DNA of 64,000 nucleotides from Duganella sp. Root336D2. Its GTDB lineage: Bacteria; Pseudomonadota; Gammaproteobacteria; Burkholderiales; Burkholderiaceae_D. The position numbers and the translations under genes were made by a program. Below the pieces are notes generated by a model, which worked only from the letters and a program-made list of their open reading frames with translations, made no database searches and was not told the origin of the DNA. Shown in pieces: positions 42,128 through 50,987 of the stretch. Positions within the stretch are counted from its first letter, which is position 1. Each line of letters begins with the position of its first letter. The stretch covers positions 315,269 to 379,268 of the forward strand of contig NZ_LMDB01000037.1 in NCBI RefSeq assembly GCF_001425005.1, read 5' to 3'.

Positions 42128-43312
42128 ATGCAGTTTGATGTTCGCACCCTGTCGCCGGACATGGCGATCGGCCAATTGGTGGTCGATGGCCGCGACGAGG
42201 CCGATGCACGGCGCCAGGTGGAGGCGCGCGGCCTGTTCGTCAGCGCCATCACGCCGCGCAGTGCCGGCCTGCGCGCGGGCAAAGCCAAGGCGCTCTCGCT
42301 GGTGCTGTTCAGCCAGGAGCTGCTGGCGCTGCTGAACGCGGGCCTGGGCGTGGTGGAGGCGCTGGAAGCGCTGCTGGAAAAGGAATCGGCGCCGGCCACG
42401 CGCAGCGTGCTGGAGCGCCTGCTGCAAGGCCTGCGCGAAGGGCAGCGCTTTTCCACCGTGCTGGCCGAGCAGCCGCAATTGTTCCCGCCCCTGTATGTGG
42501 GCATCGTCAAGGCTGCCGAAGGCACCAGCGACCTGCCACGCTCGCTGGAGCGCTTCATCGATTACCAGCAGCGGGTCGACCTGGTGCGCGCCAAGCTGGT
42601 CAGCGCCGCCATCTATCCCTGCATCCTGCTGCTGGTGGGCGGCGGCGTGTCGCTGTTCCTGATTGCCTATGTGGTGCCGCGCTTTGCCGAGGTGTACCAG
42701 GGCGCGGGGCGCAACCTGCCGTGGATGTCGCAGCTGATGCTGAGCTGGGGCCAGTTTGCCGCGGCGCATACCCTGCCGCTGGTGGCCGGCCTGGCCGCTG
42801 CGATCGGCGGCGCGGTGGTCGGCGTGCGCCACCTGCTGCGCAGCGGCGGCCTGGCGCGCCTGCTGGCCCGCCTGCCGGGCGTGGGCGAGCGCGTGAAGAT
42901 CTATGAGCTGTCGCGCCTGTACCTGACGCTGGGCATGCTGAGCGAGGGCGGCATCACCATCCTGAATGCGGTGGACACGGTGCAGGCAATGGTGTCCGCC
43001 AATGTGAAAGAAGGCTTGCAGGGCGCGCGCGCCATGATCGAGGCGGGCTTGCCGCTGTCGTCGGCCTTCGAAGCCAATGGCTTGACCACGCCGATTTCGC
43101 TGCGCATGCTGCGCGTGGGCGAGCGCACCGGCGAAATGGGGGCCATGCTGACGCAGTCGGCCGCCTTCTACGACGGCGAGATCGGGCGCTGGATCGACCG
43201 TTTTACCCGTACTTTTGAACCGCTGCTGATGGCCGGTATCGGCCTGGTGGTGGGCGCTATCGTGGTGCTTTTGTATATGCCGATTTTTGACCTGGCCGGA
43301 GAAATGGCATGA
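42128..43312 (+). CDS. gspF: Type II secretion inner-membrane platform protein GspF
   Basis: 394-residue polytopic protein with two T2SSF domains (about 60-185 and 265-390) and three membrane helices (about 160-185, 210-232, 365-390). It contains LFSQELLALLNAGLGVVEALEAL, PLYVGIVKAAEGTSDL and LRMLRVGERTGEMGAML, the repeated GspF/PilC marks. It anchors the assembly ATPase. It overlaps gspE by 4 nt. Confidence 0.92.
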   Translation: MQFDVRTLSPDMAIGQLVVDGRDEADARRQVEARGLFVSAITPRSAGLRAGKAKALSLVLFSQELLALLNAGLGVVEALEALLEKESAPATRSVLERLLQGLREGQRFSTVLAEQPQLFPPLYVGIVKAAEGTSDLPRSLERFIDYQQRVDLVRAKLVSAAIYPCILLLVGGGVSLFLIAYVVPRFAEVYQGAGRNLPWMSQLMLSWGQFAAAHTLPLVAGLAAAIGGAVVGVRHLLRSGGLARLLARLPGVGERVKIYELSRLYLTLGMLSEGGITILNAVDTVQAMVSANVKEGLQGARAMIEAGLPLSSAFEANGLTTPISLRMLRVGERTGEMGAMLTQSAAFYDGEIGRWIDRFTRTFEPLLMAGIGLVVGAIVVLLYMPIFDLAGEMA

Positions 43313-44994
43313 CGCTGCCGGTGCTTGATGCAACCCTGCTGGCCAAGGCGCGCGCGCAGGGCGCGCTGTCCAAACGCAGCCTGGTGGAGGAGCTGGAAGA
43401 GCTGTCCGGCATCGAACCGCGCATGGCGGTGCGGGCGCTGGCCCAGCCTTTCGGCCTGGCGGTGCTGGAAACGGCCGACATGCTGGCTTTCGAGACGGCT
43501 TTCGACCTGCTGCCGCTGTCGCAGGCCATGGCGCGCCACTGCGTGCTGCTGCGCTCCCACGATGGGGCGGCGGTGGGCGTGATTGCCGATCCGTTCGACC
43601 TCGACCTGCAGACCTGGCTGGCGACGCAGGCGCGCTGCTCGGCAGCCGCGCCGCTGCAGCTGCGGCTGGCGCTGCAGGCCGACATCCAGGCCTACCTGTC
43701 GAAGCAGGAAGAGTCGGCGCGCGCGGTCGATACCCTGGTGTCGGGCGCGGAGGGCACGCGGCGCGACGGCAAGACGGCGGCGGTGCTGTCGTTTGCCTCG
43801 GTGTCGGAGGGCGCCAGCCCGGCCGTGCGGCTGGTCAATTCGACCTTGTATGACGCCTTGAAAGCCGGCGCCTCCGACATCCACCTGGAATCGACTGCCG
43901 GCGGCCTGGCCGTCAAGTACCGGGTGGACGGGGTGCTGGACCATGCCACGGCCGTCAACGGCATCGACGTGGCGGAGCAGATCATTTCGCGCCTGAAGGT
44001 GCTGGCCGAGCTGGACATCGCGGAACGCCGCGTGCCGCAGGACGGCAGCTTCCGGGTCGAATCGATGGGGCGCGAGATCGACCTGCGGGTATCGATCATG
44101 CCGTCCATCCATGGCGAAGACGCGGTGATCCGTATCCTGGACAAGCGCGCCATGATCGAGTCCTATGGCTCGCTGACGCTGGAGGCGCTGGGCTTCGACG
44201 ACGCTTCGCTGTCGACCTTGCGTGCGCTGGCGCAGGAGGCTTACGGCATGCTGCTGGTGACCGGGCCGACCGGTTCCGGCAAGACCACCACGCTGTATGC
44301 TGCGTTGACTGAAATCCACAATGGCCGCGAAAAGATCATCACCATCGAAGACCCGGTGGAATACCAGCTGCCGGGCATCCTGCAGATCCCGGTCAACGAG
44401 AAGAAGGGCCTGACCTTCGCCAAGGGCCTGCGCTCGATCCTGCGCCACGACCCGGACAAGATCATGGTGGGCGAAATCCGCGACCGCGAAACGGCGGAAA
44501 TCGCGGTGCAGTCGGCCCTGACCGGCCACCTGGTGCTGACCACCGTCCACGCCAACAATGTGTTCGACGTGTTCGGGCGCTTTACCCATATGGGCATCGA
44601 TCCCTATGCCTTCGTGTCGGCACTGAACGGCATCTGGGCGCAGCGCCTGGTGCGCATCAACTGCCCGCATTGCGCGGTCGAGGTGACGCCGTCGGACGAG
44701 GAGCTGGCCAGCGTCGGCCTGGCGCGCGCCGACGTCTACGAATACAACTTCAAGGAAGGCAAGGGCTGCGGCGATTGCCGCGGCACCGGCTACAAGGGCC
44801 GCCGCTCGATCGCGGAGATCCTGACCCTGAACGATGAAATCCGCGAACTGATCGTGGAAAAGCGGCCGATCCGCCAGATCAAGGCGGCAGCCTATGCCAA
44901 CGGCACGCGCAGCCTGCGCCATGCGGCGCTGGACGTGGTGCGGCGCGGCGATACGACCCTGGCGGAAATCAAGCGGGTGACCTTGCATGCTTAA
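43309..44994 (+). CDS. gspE: Type II secretion assembly ATPase GspE
   Basis: 561-residue hexameric ATPase. An N-terminal GspE/MshE-like domain comes first (about 10-150), followed by the RecA-like domain with Walker A GPTGSGKTTTLYAAL (about 321), Asp box TIEDPVEYQL, Walker B KIMVGEIRDRETAE and His box TGHLVLTTVHANN. A zinc-binding C-terminal module has CPHC and CGDC. All motifs of a working secretion ATPase are present. It ends inside the next gene (8-nt overlap). Confidence 0.93.
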   Translation: MTLPVLDATLLAKARAQGALSKRSLVEELEELSGIEPRMAVRALAQPFGLAVLETADMLAFETAFDLLPLSQAMARHCVLLRSHDGAAVGVIADPFDLDLQTWLATQARCSAAAPLQLRLALQADIQAYLSKQEESARAVDTLVSGAEGTRRDGKTAAVLSFASVSEGASPAVRLVNSTLYDALKAGASDIHLESTAGGLAVKYRVDGVLDHATAVNGIDVAEQIISRLKVLAELDIAERRVPQDGSFRVESMGREIDLRVSIMPSIHGEDAVIRILDKRAMIESYGSLTLEALGFDDASLSTLRALAQEAYGMLLVTGPTGSGKTTTLYAALTEIHNGREKIITIEDPVEYQLPGILQIPVNEKKGLTFAKGLRSILRHDPDKIMVGEIRDRETAEIAVQSALTGHLVLTTVHANNVFDVFGRFTHMGIDPYAFVSALNGIWAQRLVRINCPHCAVEVTPSDEELASVGLARADVYEYNFKEGKGCGDCRGTGYKGRRSIAEILTLNDEIRELIVEKRPIRQIKAAAYANGTRSLRHAALDVVRRGDTTLAEIKRVTLHA

Positions 44995-45748
44995 GAATCT
45001 GACGCAATCGCTGCGCATCGAAGTCACGCCGCACGCCATGCGCCTGCTGCGCGTGCCGCGCTGGGGCTCGGCCGCACCGGAACTGCTGGCCGAACAGGCG
45101 CTGGCTGCTGCGCCGGCCGCTGCCTTGCCGCTGGCCCTGGGCGCGCTGCTTGCAGGGCAGGGCGCTGCCGGCATGGCCGCCAGTTTTGTCCTGTCCGATG
45201 AACTGCTGCGCCTGTGGCAAGTAAGCCCGCCGGCGCAGGCCGCCCGCCTGGCCGACCTGGAAGGCGCCGCGGCGCTGCGTTTCCACACGCTGTACGGCGA
45301 AACGCCGGCCGCCTGGCACGTCAGCGCGGACTGGAACGCCGCCGCCCCCTTCATGGCAGCGGCAATTCCGCGCTTGCTGAAGGCCGCCATCGAAAACGCC
45401 GCCGCCCAGCATGGCCTGGTCGTCAGCGCCATCGTTCCCTATTTCGTGGCAGCTTGGAACCGCCATGCCGGCGCCTTGAAGAACGATGCCTGGTTCGGCG
45501 TTGCGCAGGCCAATGTGCTGGCACTGGCCGCCTGCGAAGGCGGCAAGCTGCGCGCCTTGCGCCATGTCGCCATTCCGCCCGGCGCCGACCATTACTGGCT
45601 GACGCAGGCGGCGCAGCGCGAGGCCTTGCTGCTCGGATTGCAGGCGCCGGCCCTGATCCAGCTCAGCGGCGAGGTGCCGCCGGCGCTGGCAAAACCGGCC
45701 AGCAGCGACAAGCATATCGCCACTGCCGCGTTGGGAGCTGCAGCATGA
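44987..45748 (+). CDS. PilM/GspL-cytoplasmic-domain-like protein
   Basis: 253-residue soluble protein with weak similarity in outline to the actin-like cytoplasmic half of GspL/PilM (RIEVTPHAMRLLRVPRWG start, FVLSDELLRLWQV, ALRFHTLYGE, VVSAIVPYFVAAWNR). The call comes mainly from position: it lies directly between the ATPase and a single-span PilN-like protein, overlapping both. No nucleotide-binding motif is obvious. In a classical T2SS this domain would be part of GspL. Confidence 0.55.
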   Translation: MLKNLTQSLRIEVTPHAMRLLRVPRWGSAAPELLAEQALAAAPAAALPLALGALLAGQGAAGMAASFVLSDELLRLWQVSPPAQAARLADLEGAAALRFHTLYGETPAAWHVSADWNAAAPFMAAAIPRLLKAAIENAAAQHGLVVSAIVPYFVAAWNRHAGALKNDAWFGVAQANVLALAACEGGKLRALRHVAIPPGADHYWLTQAAQREALLLGLQAPALIQLSGEVPPALAKPASSDKHIATAALGAAA

Positions 45749-46290
45749 GGCCTATGCAGATCGATTTTGCCGCTGCCGGCTGGCGCCGCACGCTGTATCG
45801 CAGCCACCCGCTGGCGCTGGCTGCCGGCGTGCTGGGCCTGGCATTGCTGACGGCGGGGGGCGTCTTCGGCGTGCAGGCTGCGCAGCAGCAAGCGGCGCGC
45901 GAAGAAAACCTGCGCGCCCAGCAGCGCAAGCAAGCCGCCGCCGTGCGCGCGCCTGAGCGCAAGCCGGAAACCGTGATTCTGGAAGCCCAGGCGGTGGCGG
46001 TCAACACCGCCATCCTGCAACTGAACCTGCCATGGCGCGACCTGCAGGATGCGGTGGCCGCCGCCAATACGCCGGCTGTGGCGCTGCTGGCGCTGGACCC
46101 TGATCCGCGCAAGCAGACACTGAAAATCACGGCGGAGACCAAGAACAGCGACGATATGGTCGGCTACATCGAGCAGCTGAAGCAGCAGGAATTCTTTGCC
46201 GGCGCTGCGCTGCTGCGCCATGAAATCAACGACCAGGACCCGAATCGCCCGCTGCGCTTCCAGGTCGAAGTGCAATGGAGGGCGCGATGA
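45745..46290 (+). CDS. PilN/GspL-C-like inner-membrane protein
   Basis: 181-residue bitopic protein with a short cytoplasmic start (MRPMQIDFAAAGWRR), one membrane helix (about 22-45), a coiled-coil stretch (AAQQQAAREENLRAQQRKQ) and a small alpha/beta periplasmic domain (about 95-178, LLALDPDPRKQTLKITAETKNSDDMVGYIEQL). The layout matches PilN or the C-terminal half of GspL. The start is the ATG overlapping the upstream stop. Confidence 0.7.
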   Translation: MRPMQIDFAAAGWRRTLYRSHPLALAAGVLGLALLTAGGVFGVQAAQQQAAREENLRAQQRKQAAAVRAPERKPETVILEAQAVAVNTAILQLNLPWRDLQDAVAAANTPAVALLALDPDPRKQTLKITAETKNSDDMVGYIEQLKQQEFFAGAALLRHEINDQDPNRPLRFQVEVQWRAR

Positions 46291-46817
46291 ACGCGGCGGC
46301 CCTGATGCTGCGCCTGCGCCTGGCGGCAATGCGCCTTGGCATAGCCGGCTGCGTTGCGCTGGCGCTGCTGCTGGCCGGAGCGTCGCTGTTGTCATGGTCG
46401 CTCAAAGCGCGCCAAGAGGCGGCCCAGCCTTTGCCGCCCGCGCCGGCGCAGCTGGTGCAAGCGGCGCCGCCGCCGACCGCCAACGAGAACCTGGCCCATT
46501 TCTATGCCTCCCTGGGCGAAAAACGCCATGCCGAACAGCAGGTCAAGCAGCTGTTCGACATCGCGGCCAAGACCGGCCTGGCGCTGGACCAGGGCGAATA
46601 CAAATTCAGCCTGGATAAGGCCAGCGGCGTCTCTGCCTACCAGGTCACGCTGCCGGTGAAGGGCGCCTACCAGAATATCTGGCAGTTCAGCATGCAGGCC
46701 CTGTCGGCGATCCCGTTCGCGGCGCTGGACGATATTGCCTTCCGCCGCGAAACCATTACCGAGCCGGTGGTCGAGGCGCGCATGCGTTTCACGTTGTACC
46801 TGAAGGAGAAGCCATGA
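46287..46817 (+). CDS. PilO/GspM-like inner-membrane protein
   Basis: 176-residue bitopic protein with a membrane helix (about 14-36), a Pro/Ala-rich linker (PLPPAPAQLVQAAPPPTAN) and a ferredoxin-like periplasmic domain with YASLGEKRHAEQQVKQLFDIAAKTGLALDQGEYKF, the PilO-like core. The start at 46287 has GGAGG upstream; an ATG 12 nt earlier is less likely. It probably pairs with the PilN-like protein. Confidence 0.7.
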   Translation: MNAAALMLRLRLAAMRLGIAGCVALALLLAGASLLSWSLKARQEAAQPLPPAPAQLVQAAPPPTANENLAHFYASLGEKRHAEQQVKQLFDIAAKTGLALDQGEYKFSLDKASGVSAYQVTLPVKGAYQNIWQFSMQALSAIPFAALDDIAFRRETITEPVVEARMRFTLYLKEKP

Positions 46818-47365
46818 AGCCGCGCCATATGCTGATGGGCGCGGCGCTGCTGTGCGCCGCAGCGCTGGTGCTGTTCGGCGACAAGGCCCCCAACGACACG
46901 GTGGCGGAAGCGGTCGAACGCAAGCCGGCGCGCGCGCCGGCCGCCAGCGCGCCGCCGGCGGTGAAAGTGGCGCATGCGGCGGCAGGGGAGACCTCGATCC
47001 TGCGCCTGGTGCCGCGCGAGGAATTGATCGGCGAAGTCGGCGAAGGCTCGTTCAAGAGCAAGGACGGGGTATTCGGCGGCCAGAACTGGAATCCACCGCC
47101 GCCGCCGCCCACGGCTGCGGAACTGAAACCGCCGCCGCCGCCGCCGCCGACAGCGCCGCCGCTGCCGTTCCAGTTCCTGGGCAAGGCAGCCGCCGATGGC
47201 CAGTGGGAGGTGTACCTTGGCCGCGGCGAGCAGACTTTTGTCGTGAAAAAAGGCATGCAGATCGACGGCACGTACCGCGTCGATGCCATCGCACCGCCAA
47301 CCCTGACCATGACCTACCTGCCCATGAACCAGGTGCAGCAGTTAAATATTGGAGTAATTGAGTGA
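46814..47365 (+). CDS. PilP/GspC-like periplasmic linker protein with polyproline runs
   Basis: 183-residue protein with an N-terminal membrane helix, an Ala/Pro-rich linker, two polyproline tracts (six and seven consecutive Pro, about residues 94-117), then a small beta domain (PLPFQFLGKAAADGQWEVYLGRGEQTFVVKKGMQIDGTYRVDAI) like the HR/PilP domain that contacts the secretin. It would connect the inner-membrane platform to GspD. The polyproline runs suggest a need for EF-P in translation. It overlaps both neighbours by 4 nt. Confidence 0.72.
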   Translation: MKPRHMLMGAALLCAAALVLFGDKAPNDTVAEAVERKPARAPAASAPPAVKVAHAAAGETSILRLVPREELIGEVGEGSFKSKDGVFGGQNWNPPPPPPTAAELKPPPPPPPTAPPLPFQFLGKAAADGQWEVYLGRGEQTFVVKKGMQIDGTYRVDAIAPPTLTMTYLPMNQVQQLNIGVIE

Positions 47366-49374
47366 AGCCAAATCTGAGAACGCTGTCGCTGTCCGTGCTG
47401 GTACTGGCACTGTCCGGCTGCGCGGCCGATATGGCCTACCGCGATGGCCGCAGCCTGGTTGAAAAAGACCAGGTGGAAGCGGGCCTGCTGAAATACCAGG
47501 AAGCGATGAAGCGCAACCCGGACAGCGCCCTGTACCGCTCCGCCTACCTCGACACGCGCGAGCGGGCCAGCGCCCGCCTGCTGGAGCAGGCCGACCAGTT
47601 CATCAATGAGGGCAAATACCTCCCTGCCGCGCAGAATTTCCAGCGCGTGCTGTCGATGGACCCGCAAAACGAACGCGCGCGCGCCGGCCTGCGTGCGCTG
47701 GAAATGGCTGACCGCCACGACAAGCTGCTGGCGCAAGCCCGTGCATCGCTGGAGCAGAAGGAATTCGAAGCGGCGAAGAGCCGCGTCGGCACGGTGCTGG
47801 CCGAGAAGCCGGACCACGCGGCCGGCCGCGCCCTGATGCGCGAGATCAATGAGCAGACGCCGCAGCCGCCGGCCGAATCGGGCCTGTCCAAAGCCTACAA
47901 GACCCCGATTACGATCGAGTTCCGCGAAGCGCCGCTGAAACAGGTATTCGACATCATTTCGCGCCGTTCGGGCCTGAACTTCATCTTCGACAAGGATGTG
48001 AAGAGCGACGCCCGCACCACCATCATGCTGAAGAACAGCACGGTGGAATCGGCAATTTACTTCCTGCTGATGACGAACCAGCTGGAGCAGCAGGTGATGG
48101 ATGCCAATACCATCCTGGTCTACCCGAACACGGCGGCCAAGCTGAAGGAGTACCAGGAAACGGTGGTGCGCACCTTCTATTTGTCGAACGCGGAAGCCAA
48201 AACCGTCGCCAACACGCTCAAGACCATCCTCAAGTCGCGCGACGTGGTGGCCGATGAAAAGCTCAACCTGGTGATCCTGCGCGATAGTGCCGATGCGGTG
48301 AAACTGGCGGAAAAGATCATTGCAACGCAAGACCAGGCCGAGCCCGAAGTGATGCTGGACGTGGAGATCCTGGAGGTCAAGCGCAGCCGCCTGATGAAGC
48401 TTGGCGTGGATTGGCCGAACCAGGTCGGCCTGTCGGTGCTGGGCAGTGCCCGCGACGCAACCAAGCTGACTTTGCGCGACCTCGACAACATCAACCGCGA
48501 CAACATCGGCGTCTCGGCGCTTGCCACGACCCTCAATATCAAGAAGACCGACGGCGACACCAACCTGCTGGCCAGCCCGCGCATCCGCGTGCGCAACAAG
48601 GAGAAGGCCAAGGTCGTGATCGGCGAAAAGGTGCCGGTGATTACCACCACCATTTCGCCGGGCACGGGCGGCTTTGCCTCCGAATCGGTGAGCTATGTCG
48701 ATGTCGGGCTCACGCTGAATGCGGAGCCGATCATCTACCTGAACAACGAAGTGGGCATCCGCATTGCGCTGGAAGTATCGAACCTGATCGACCGCGTGAC
48801 GACCGCCAGCGGCACCACCGCCTACCAGATCGGCACGCGCCAGGCTTCCACCTTCCTGCAACTGAAGGATGGCGAGAACCAGGTGCTGGCGGGCCTGATC
48901 AATAGCGAAGAGCGCAGTACGGGCAACCGCGTGCCGGGCCTGGGCGACCTGCCGATCCTGGGCCGCCTGTTCGGCACGCAGACGGATGACAAGCAGAAGA
49001 CCGAGATCGTGCTGTCGATCACGCCGCACCTGGTGCGCAACCTGCAGCGCCCGGAAACCTCGGTTGCCGAATTCTCGGCCGGTACCGAAGCGAACTTCCG
49101 CCGCAAGCCTGACGTCGCACCGCGCCAGGCCGTGGTGCTGCCGGGCGCCCGCCCAGCCGGCGCGACTGCTGCGCAGGATGCCGTCACGACGGCCGTGCCG
49201 ACGCCAGGCGCCGCACCCGCCGCACCCGCCGCACCGGCGGACCAGCCCGCGCCGCAGAAACTGCCGCTGTCGAATACCCAGCCCGGCCCGGCTTCCAGCG
49301 TGACCAAACCGCTGCCGCCACCGGTCCCCGCCAATACCGTGCAGCCGCCGGCCAGCACGGAGCGTAAAGAGTAA
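47362..49374 (+). CDS. gspD: Secretin (GspD-like) with lipobox and TPR-like N-terminus
   Basis: 670-residue outer-membrane secretin starting at GTG 47362 (GTGA overlap). The signal peptide has a lipobox (LALSGC). A helical TPR-like region (about 25-170) precedes the secretin/TonB short N-domain (ITIEFREAPLKQVFDIISRRSGLNF), an N1-type domain (VVRTFYLSNAEAKTVANTLK) and the secretin barrel (about 380-570: NLLASPRIRVRNKEKAKVVIGEKVPV, VGLTLNAEP, GDLPILGRLFG). A Pro/Ala-rich tail follows. A lipidated TPR-plus-secretin arrangement is unlike the classical GspD and nearer to pilus-type secretins. Confidence 0.88.
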   Translation: MKPNLRTLSLSVLVLALSGCAADMAYRDGRSLVEKDQVEAGLLKYQEAMKRNPDSALYRSAYLDTRERASARLLEQADQFINEGKYLPAAQNFQRVLSMDPQNERARAGLRALEMADRHDKLLAQARASLEQKEFEAAKSRVGTVLAEKPDHAAGRALMREINEQTPQPPAESGLSKAYKTPITIEFREAPLKQVFDIISRRSGLNFIFDKDVKSDARTTIMLKNSTVESAIYFLLMTNQLEQQVMDANTILVYPNTAAKLKEYQETVVRTFYLSNAEAKTVANTLKTILKSRDVVADEKLNLVILRDSADAVKLAEKIIATQDQAEPEVMLDVEILEVKRSRLMKLGVDWPNQVGLSVLGSARDATKLTLRDLDNINRDNIGVSALATTLNIKKTDGDTNLLASPRIRVRNKEKAKVVIGEKVPVITTTISPGTGGFASESVSYVDVGLTLNAEPIIYLNNEVGIRIALEVSNLIDRVTTASGTTAYQIGTRQASTFLQLKDGENQVLAGLINSEERSTGNRVPGLGDLPILGRLFGTQTDDKQKTEIVLSITPHLVRNLQRPETSVAEFSAGTEANFRRKPDVAPRQAVVLPGARPAGATAAQDAVTTAVPTPGAAPAAPAAPADQPAPQKLPLSNTQPGPASSVTKPLPPPVPANTVQPPASTERKE

Positions 49375-49376
49375 GC

Positions 49377-49847
49377 ATGCGCGCGCGCGGATTCACCCTG
49401 ATCGAACTGCTGGTGACGCTGGCCATCCTTGGCCTGCTCGCCGCACTGGCGATCCCGGTCGGGCAGACCGTGGTCCAGCGCCGCAACGAGCAGGAGCTGC
49501 GCAGCGCGCTGCACGTGATGCGCAAGGCGCTGGACGACTACAAGACCGCCTACGATGAGGGGCGCATTGCCAAGTCCATCACCGGCAACGGCTATCCGCG
49601 CACGCTGGAGGTGCTGGTGGAAGGCGTGGTCGATGTACGCAGCCCGAAGCGCAGCAAGATCTACTTCCTGCGCCGCATCCCGCGCGACCCCTTCAACCCG
49701 GATTCCAATGCCAGCAATGGCCAAAGCTGGGGCAAGCGCAGCTACGCCAGCGACGCCGACGATCCGCGCGAAGGCGAGGATGTTTTTGACGTGTTTTCGA
49801 CTTCGGAGCAGGTAGGCCTGAACGGCGTGCCTTACAAGAAATGGTGA
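49377..49847 (+). CDS. GspG-like pseudopilin
   Basis: 156-residue protein with a very short leader (MRARG) before FTLIELLVTLAILGLLAALAIP, with Glu at +5. The globular part has ALHVMRKALDDYKTAYDEG, NGYPRTLEVLVEG and FLRRIPRDPFNP, then WGKRSYASDADDP, ending GVPYKKW. It resembles a small family of GspG-like proteins that accompany non-canonical T2SS clusters. It overlaps the next pseudopilin gene by 7 nt. Confidence 0.85.
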   Translation: MRARGFTLIELLVTLAILGLLAALAIPVGQTVVQRRNEQELRSALHVMRKALDDYKTAYDEGRIAKSITGNGYPRTLEVLVEGVVDVRSPKRSKIYFLRRIPRDPFNPDSNASNGQSWGKRSYASDADDPREGEDVFDVFSTSEQVGLNGVPYKKW

Positions 49848-50215
49848 ACAAGAAGGGCTTCACACTGATCGAGCTGCTGGTCGTGCTGGGCATCATCGCC
49901 TTGCTGCTGACGCTCGCCGTGCCGCGCTATTTCCCGAGCGTGGACAAGACCAAGGAAACCATCCTGGCCGATAACCTGCGCAGCACGCGCGCCATCATCG
50001 ACCAGTTCTACGGCGACACTGGCCGCTTCCCGGACAGCCTGGAGCAGCTGGTGGAGAAAAAATACCTGCGTGCCGTCCCGATCGACCCGATCACGGAAAA
50101 GAGCGATAGCTGGACTATCGTGCCGCCGGAGGACGTCAGCAAAGGCGGCGTGGCAGACATCAAGAGCGGAGCGCCCGGCAATGACCGCAGCGGCAAGCCT
50201 TATTCCGAGTGGTAG
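49841..50215 (+). CDS. GspG-like pseudopilin
   Basis: 124-residue pseudopilin: leader MVNKKG, then FTLIELLVVLGIIALLLTLAVPRYF with Glu at +5. The globular part has RAIIDQFYGDTGRFPDSLEQLVEKKYLRAVPIDPIT and ends GKPYSEW. The ending Tyr-x-x-Trp is shared with the preceding pseudopilin, so the two are probably related. The 3' end overlaps the next gene by 35 nt. Confidence 0.85.
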   Translation: MVNKKGFTLIELLVVLGIIALLLTLAVPRYFPSVDKTKETILADNLRSTRAIIDQFYGDTGRFPDSLEQLVEKKYLRAVPIDPITEKSDSWTIVPPEDVSKGGVADIKSGAPGNDRSGKPYSEW

Positions 50216-50975
50216 GCAGCACGGGTTCACCTACGCCAGCGTAGTGATCCTGGTGGCGATTATCGGCCTGGTTGGCGCCATGTCGCTGCGCCTTGGCACA
50301 ACCATGCAGCGCGCGGCCGCTGAACAGGCCCTGCTCGACATCGGCATGGAGTACAGCAACGCCCTGGCCAGCTATGCCGCCGCCACGCCGCAGGGGCAGC
50401 CCAACTATCCCAATTCTTTCGCCGAACTGCTGAAGGACCCGCGCTTCCCGCAACTGCGCCGCCATTTGCGCCGCGTCTATGTCGACCCGATGACGGGCAA
50501 GGCCGAATGGGGCCTGGTGAAGGCAAACGAGAATGGCGGCATCCTGGCCATATACAGCCTGTCGAAAGCGGCGCCGATCAAGATCGGGAATTTCCCGCCG
50601 CGCTTCGTGGCTTTTGAAGGCAAGACCAGCCTGGCCGACTGGAAATTCAGCGGCGAGGGCGTGCAGGTTGCTGGCGCCAAGGGCGCGGACGGCCAGCAGC
50701 CCGGCCAGCAGCCGGGACAGCCGGCCAAACCCGGATCGGGCATGCAGCCGGGCAGTCCGCTGACCGGCATGAACGGCACCCAGCCCGGTGCTTTGAGCGG
50801 CACGCAGCCTGGCAGCAAGCCGGGCACGCCGCAAGAGCCGCCGCAGCCTGCCGAACCGCCGCAGGAGCCGCCAGAGCCGCCGCAGGAGCCGCAGGAGCCG
50901 CCACCAGAGCCGGCGCCGGAGCAGTCCGGCGAGCAGCCGCGCGAAGAGGCGCCACCGCCGCCATCGCGCCGCTGA
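50181..50975 (+). CDS. Minor pseudopilin-like protein with Pro/Gln/Glu-rich tail
   Basis: 264-residue protein. The start chosen is ATG 50181, inside the preceding gene, giving a 15-residue leader ending QHG before FTYASVVILVAIIGLVGAMSLRLG. Serine, not glutamate, is at +5. A periplasmic region (about 40-165, with DIGMEYSNALASYAAATPQGQPNYPNSFAELLKDPRFPQLRRHLRRVYVDPMTG) precedes a low-complexity tail of about 90 residues rich in Gln, Gly, Pro and Glu. The lack of Glu5 suggests a tip or minor subunit. It converges on murJ, 12 nt away. Confidence 0.78.
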   Translation: MTAAASLIPSGRQHGFTYASVVILVAIIGLVGAMSLRLGTTMQRAAAEQALLDIGMEYSNALASYAAATPQGQPNYPNSFAELLKDPRFPQLRRHLRRVYVDPMTGKAEWGLVKANENGGILAIYSLSKAAPIKIGNFPPRFVAFEGKTSLADWKFSGEGVQVAGAKGADGQQPGQQPGQPAKPGSGMQPGSPLTGMNGTQPGALSGTQPGSKPGTPQEPPQPAEPPQEPPEPPQEPQEPPPEPAPEQSGEQPREEAPPPPSRR

Positions 50976-50987
50976 AGCCTGGCGCCT

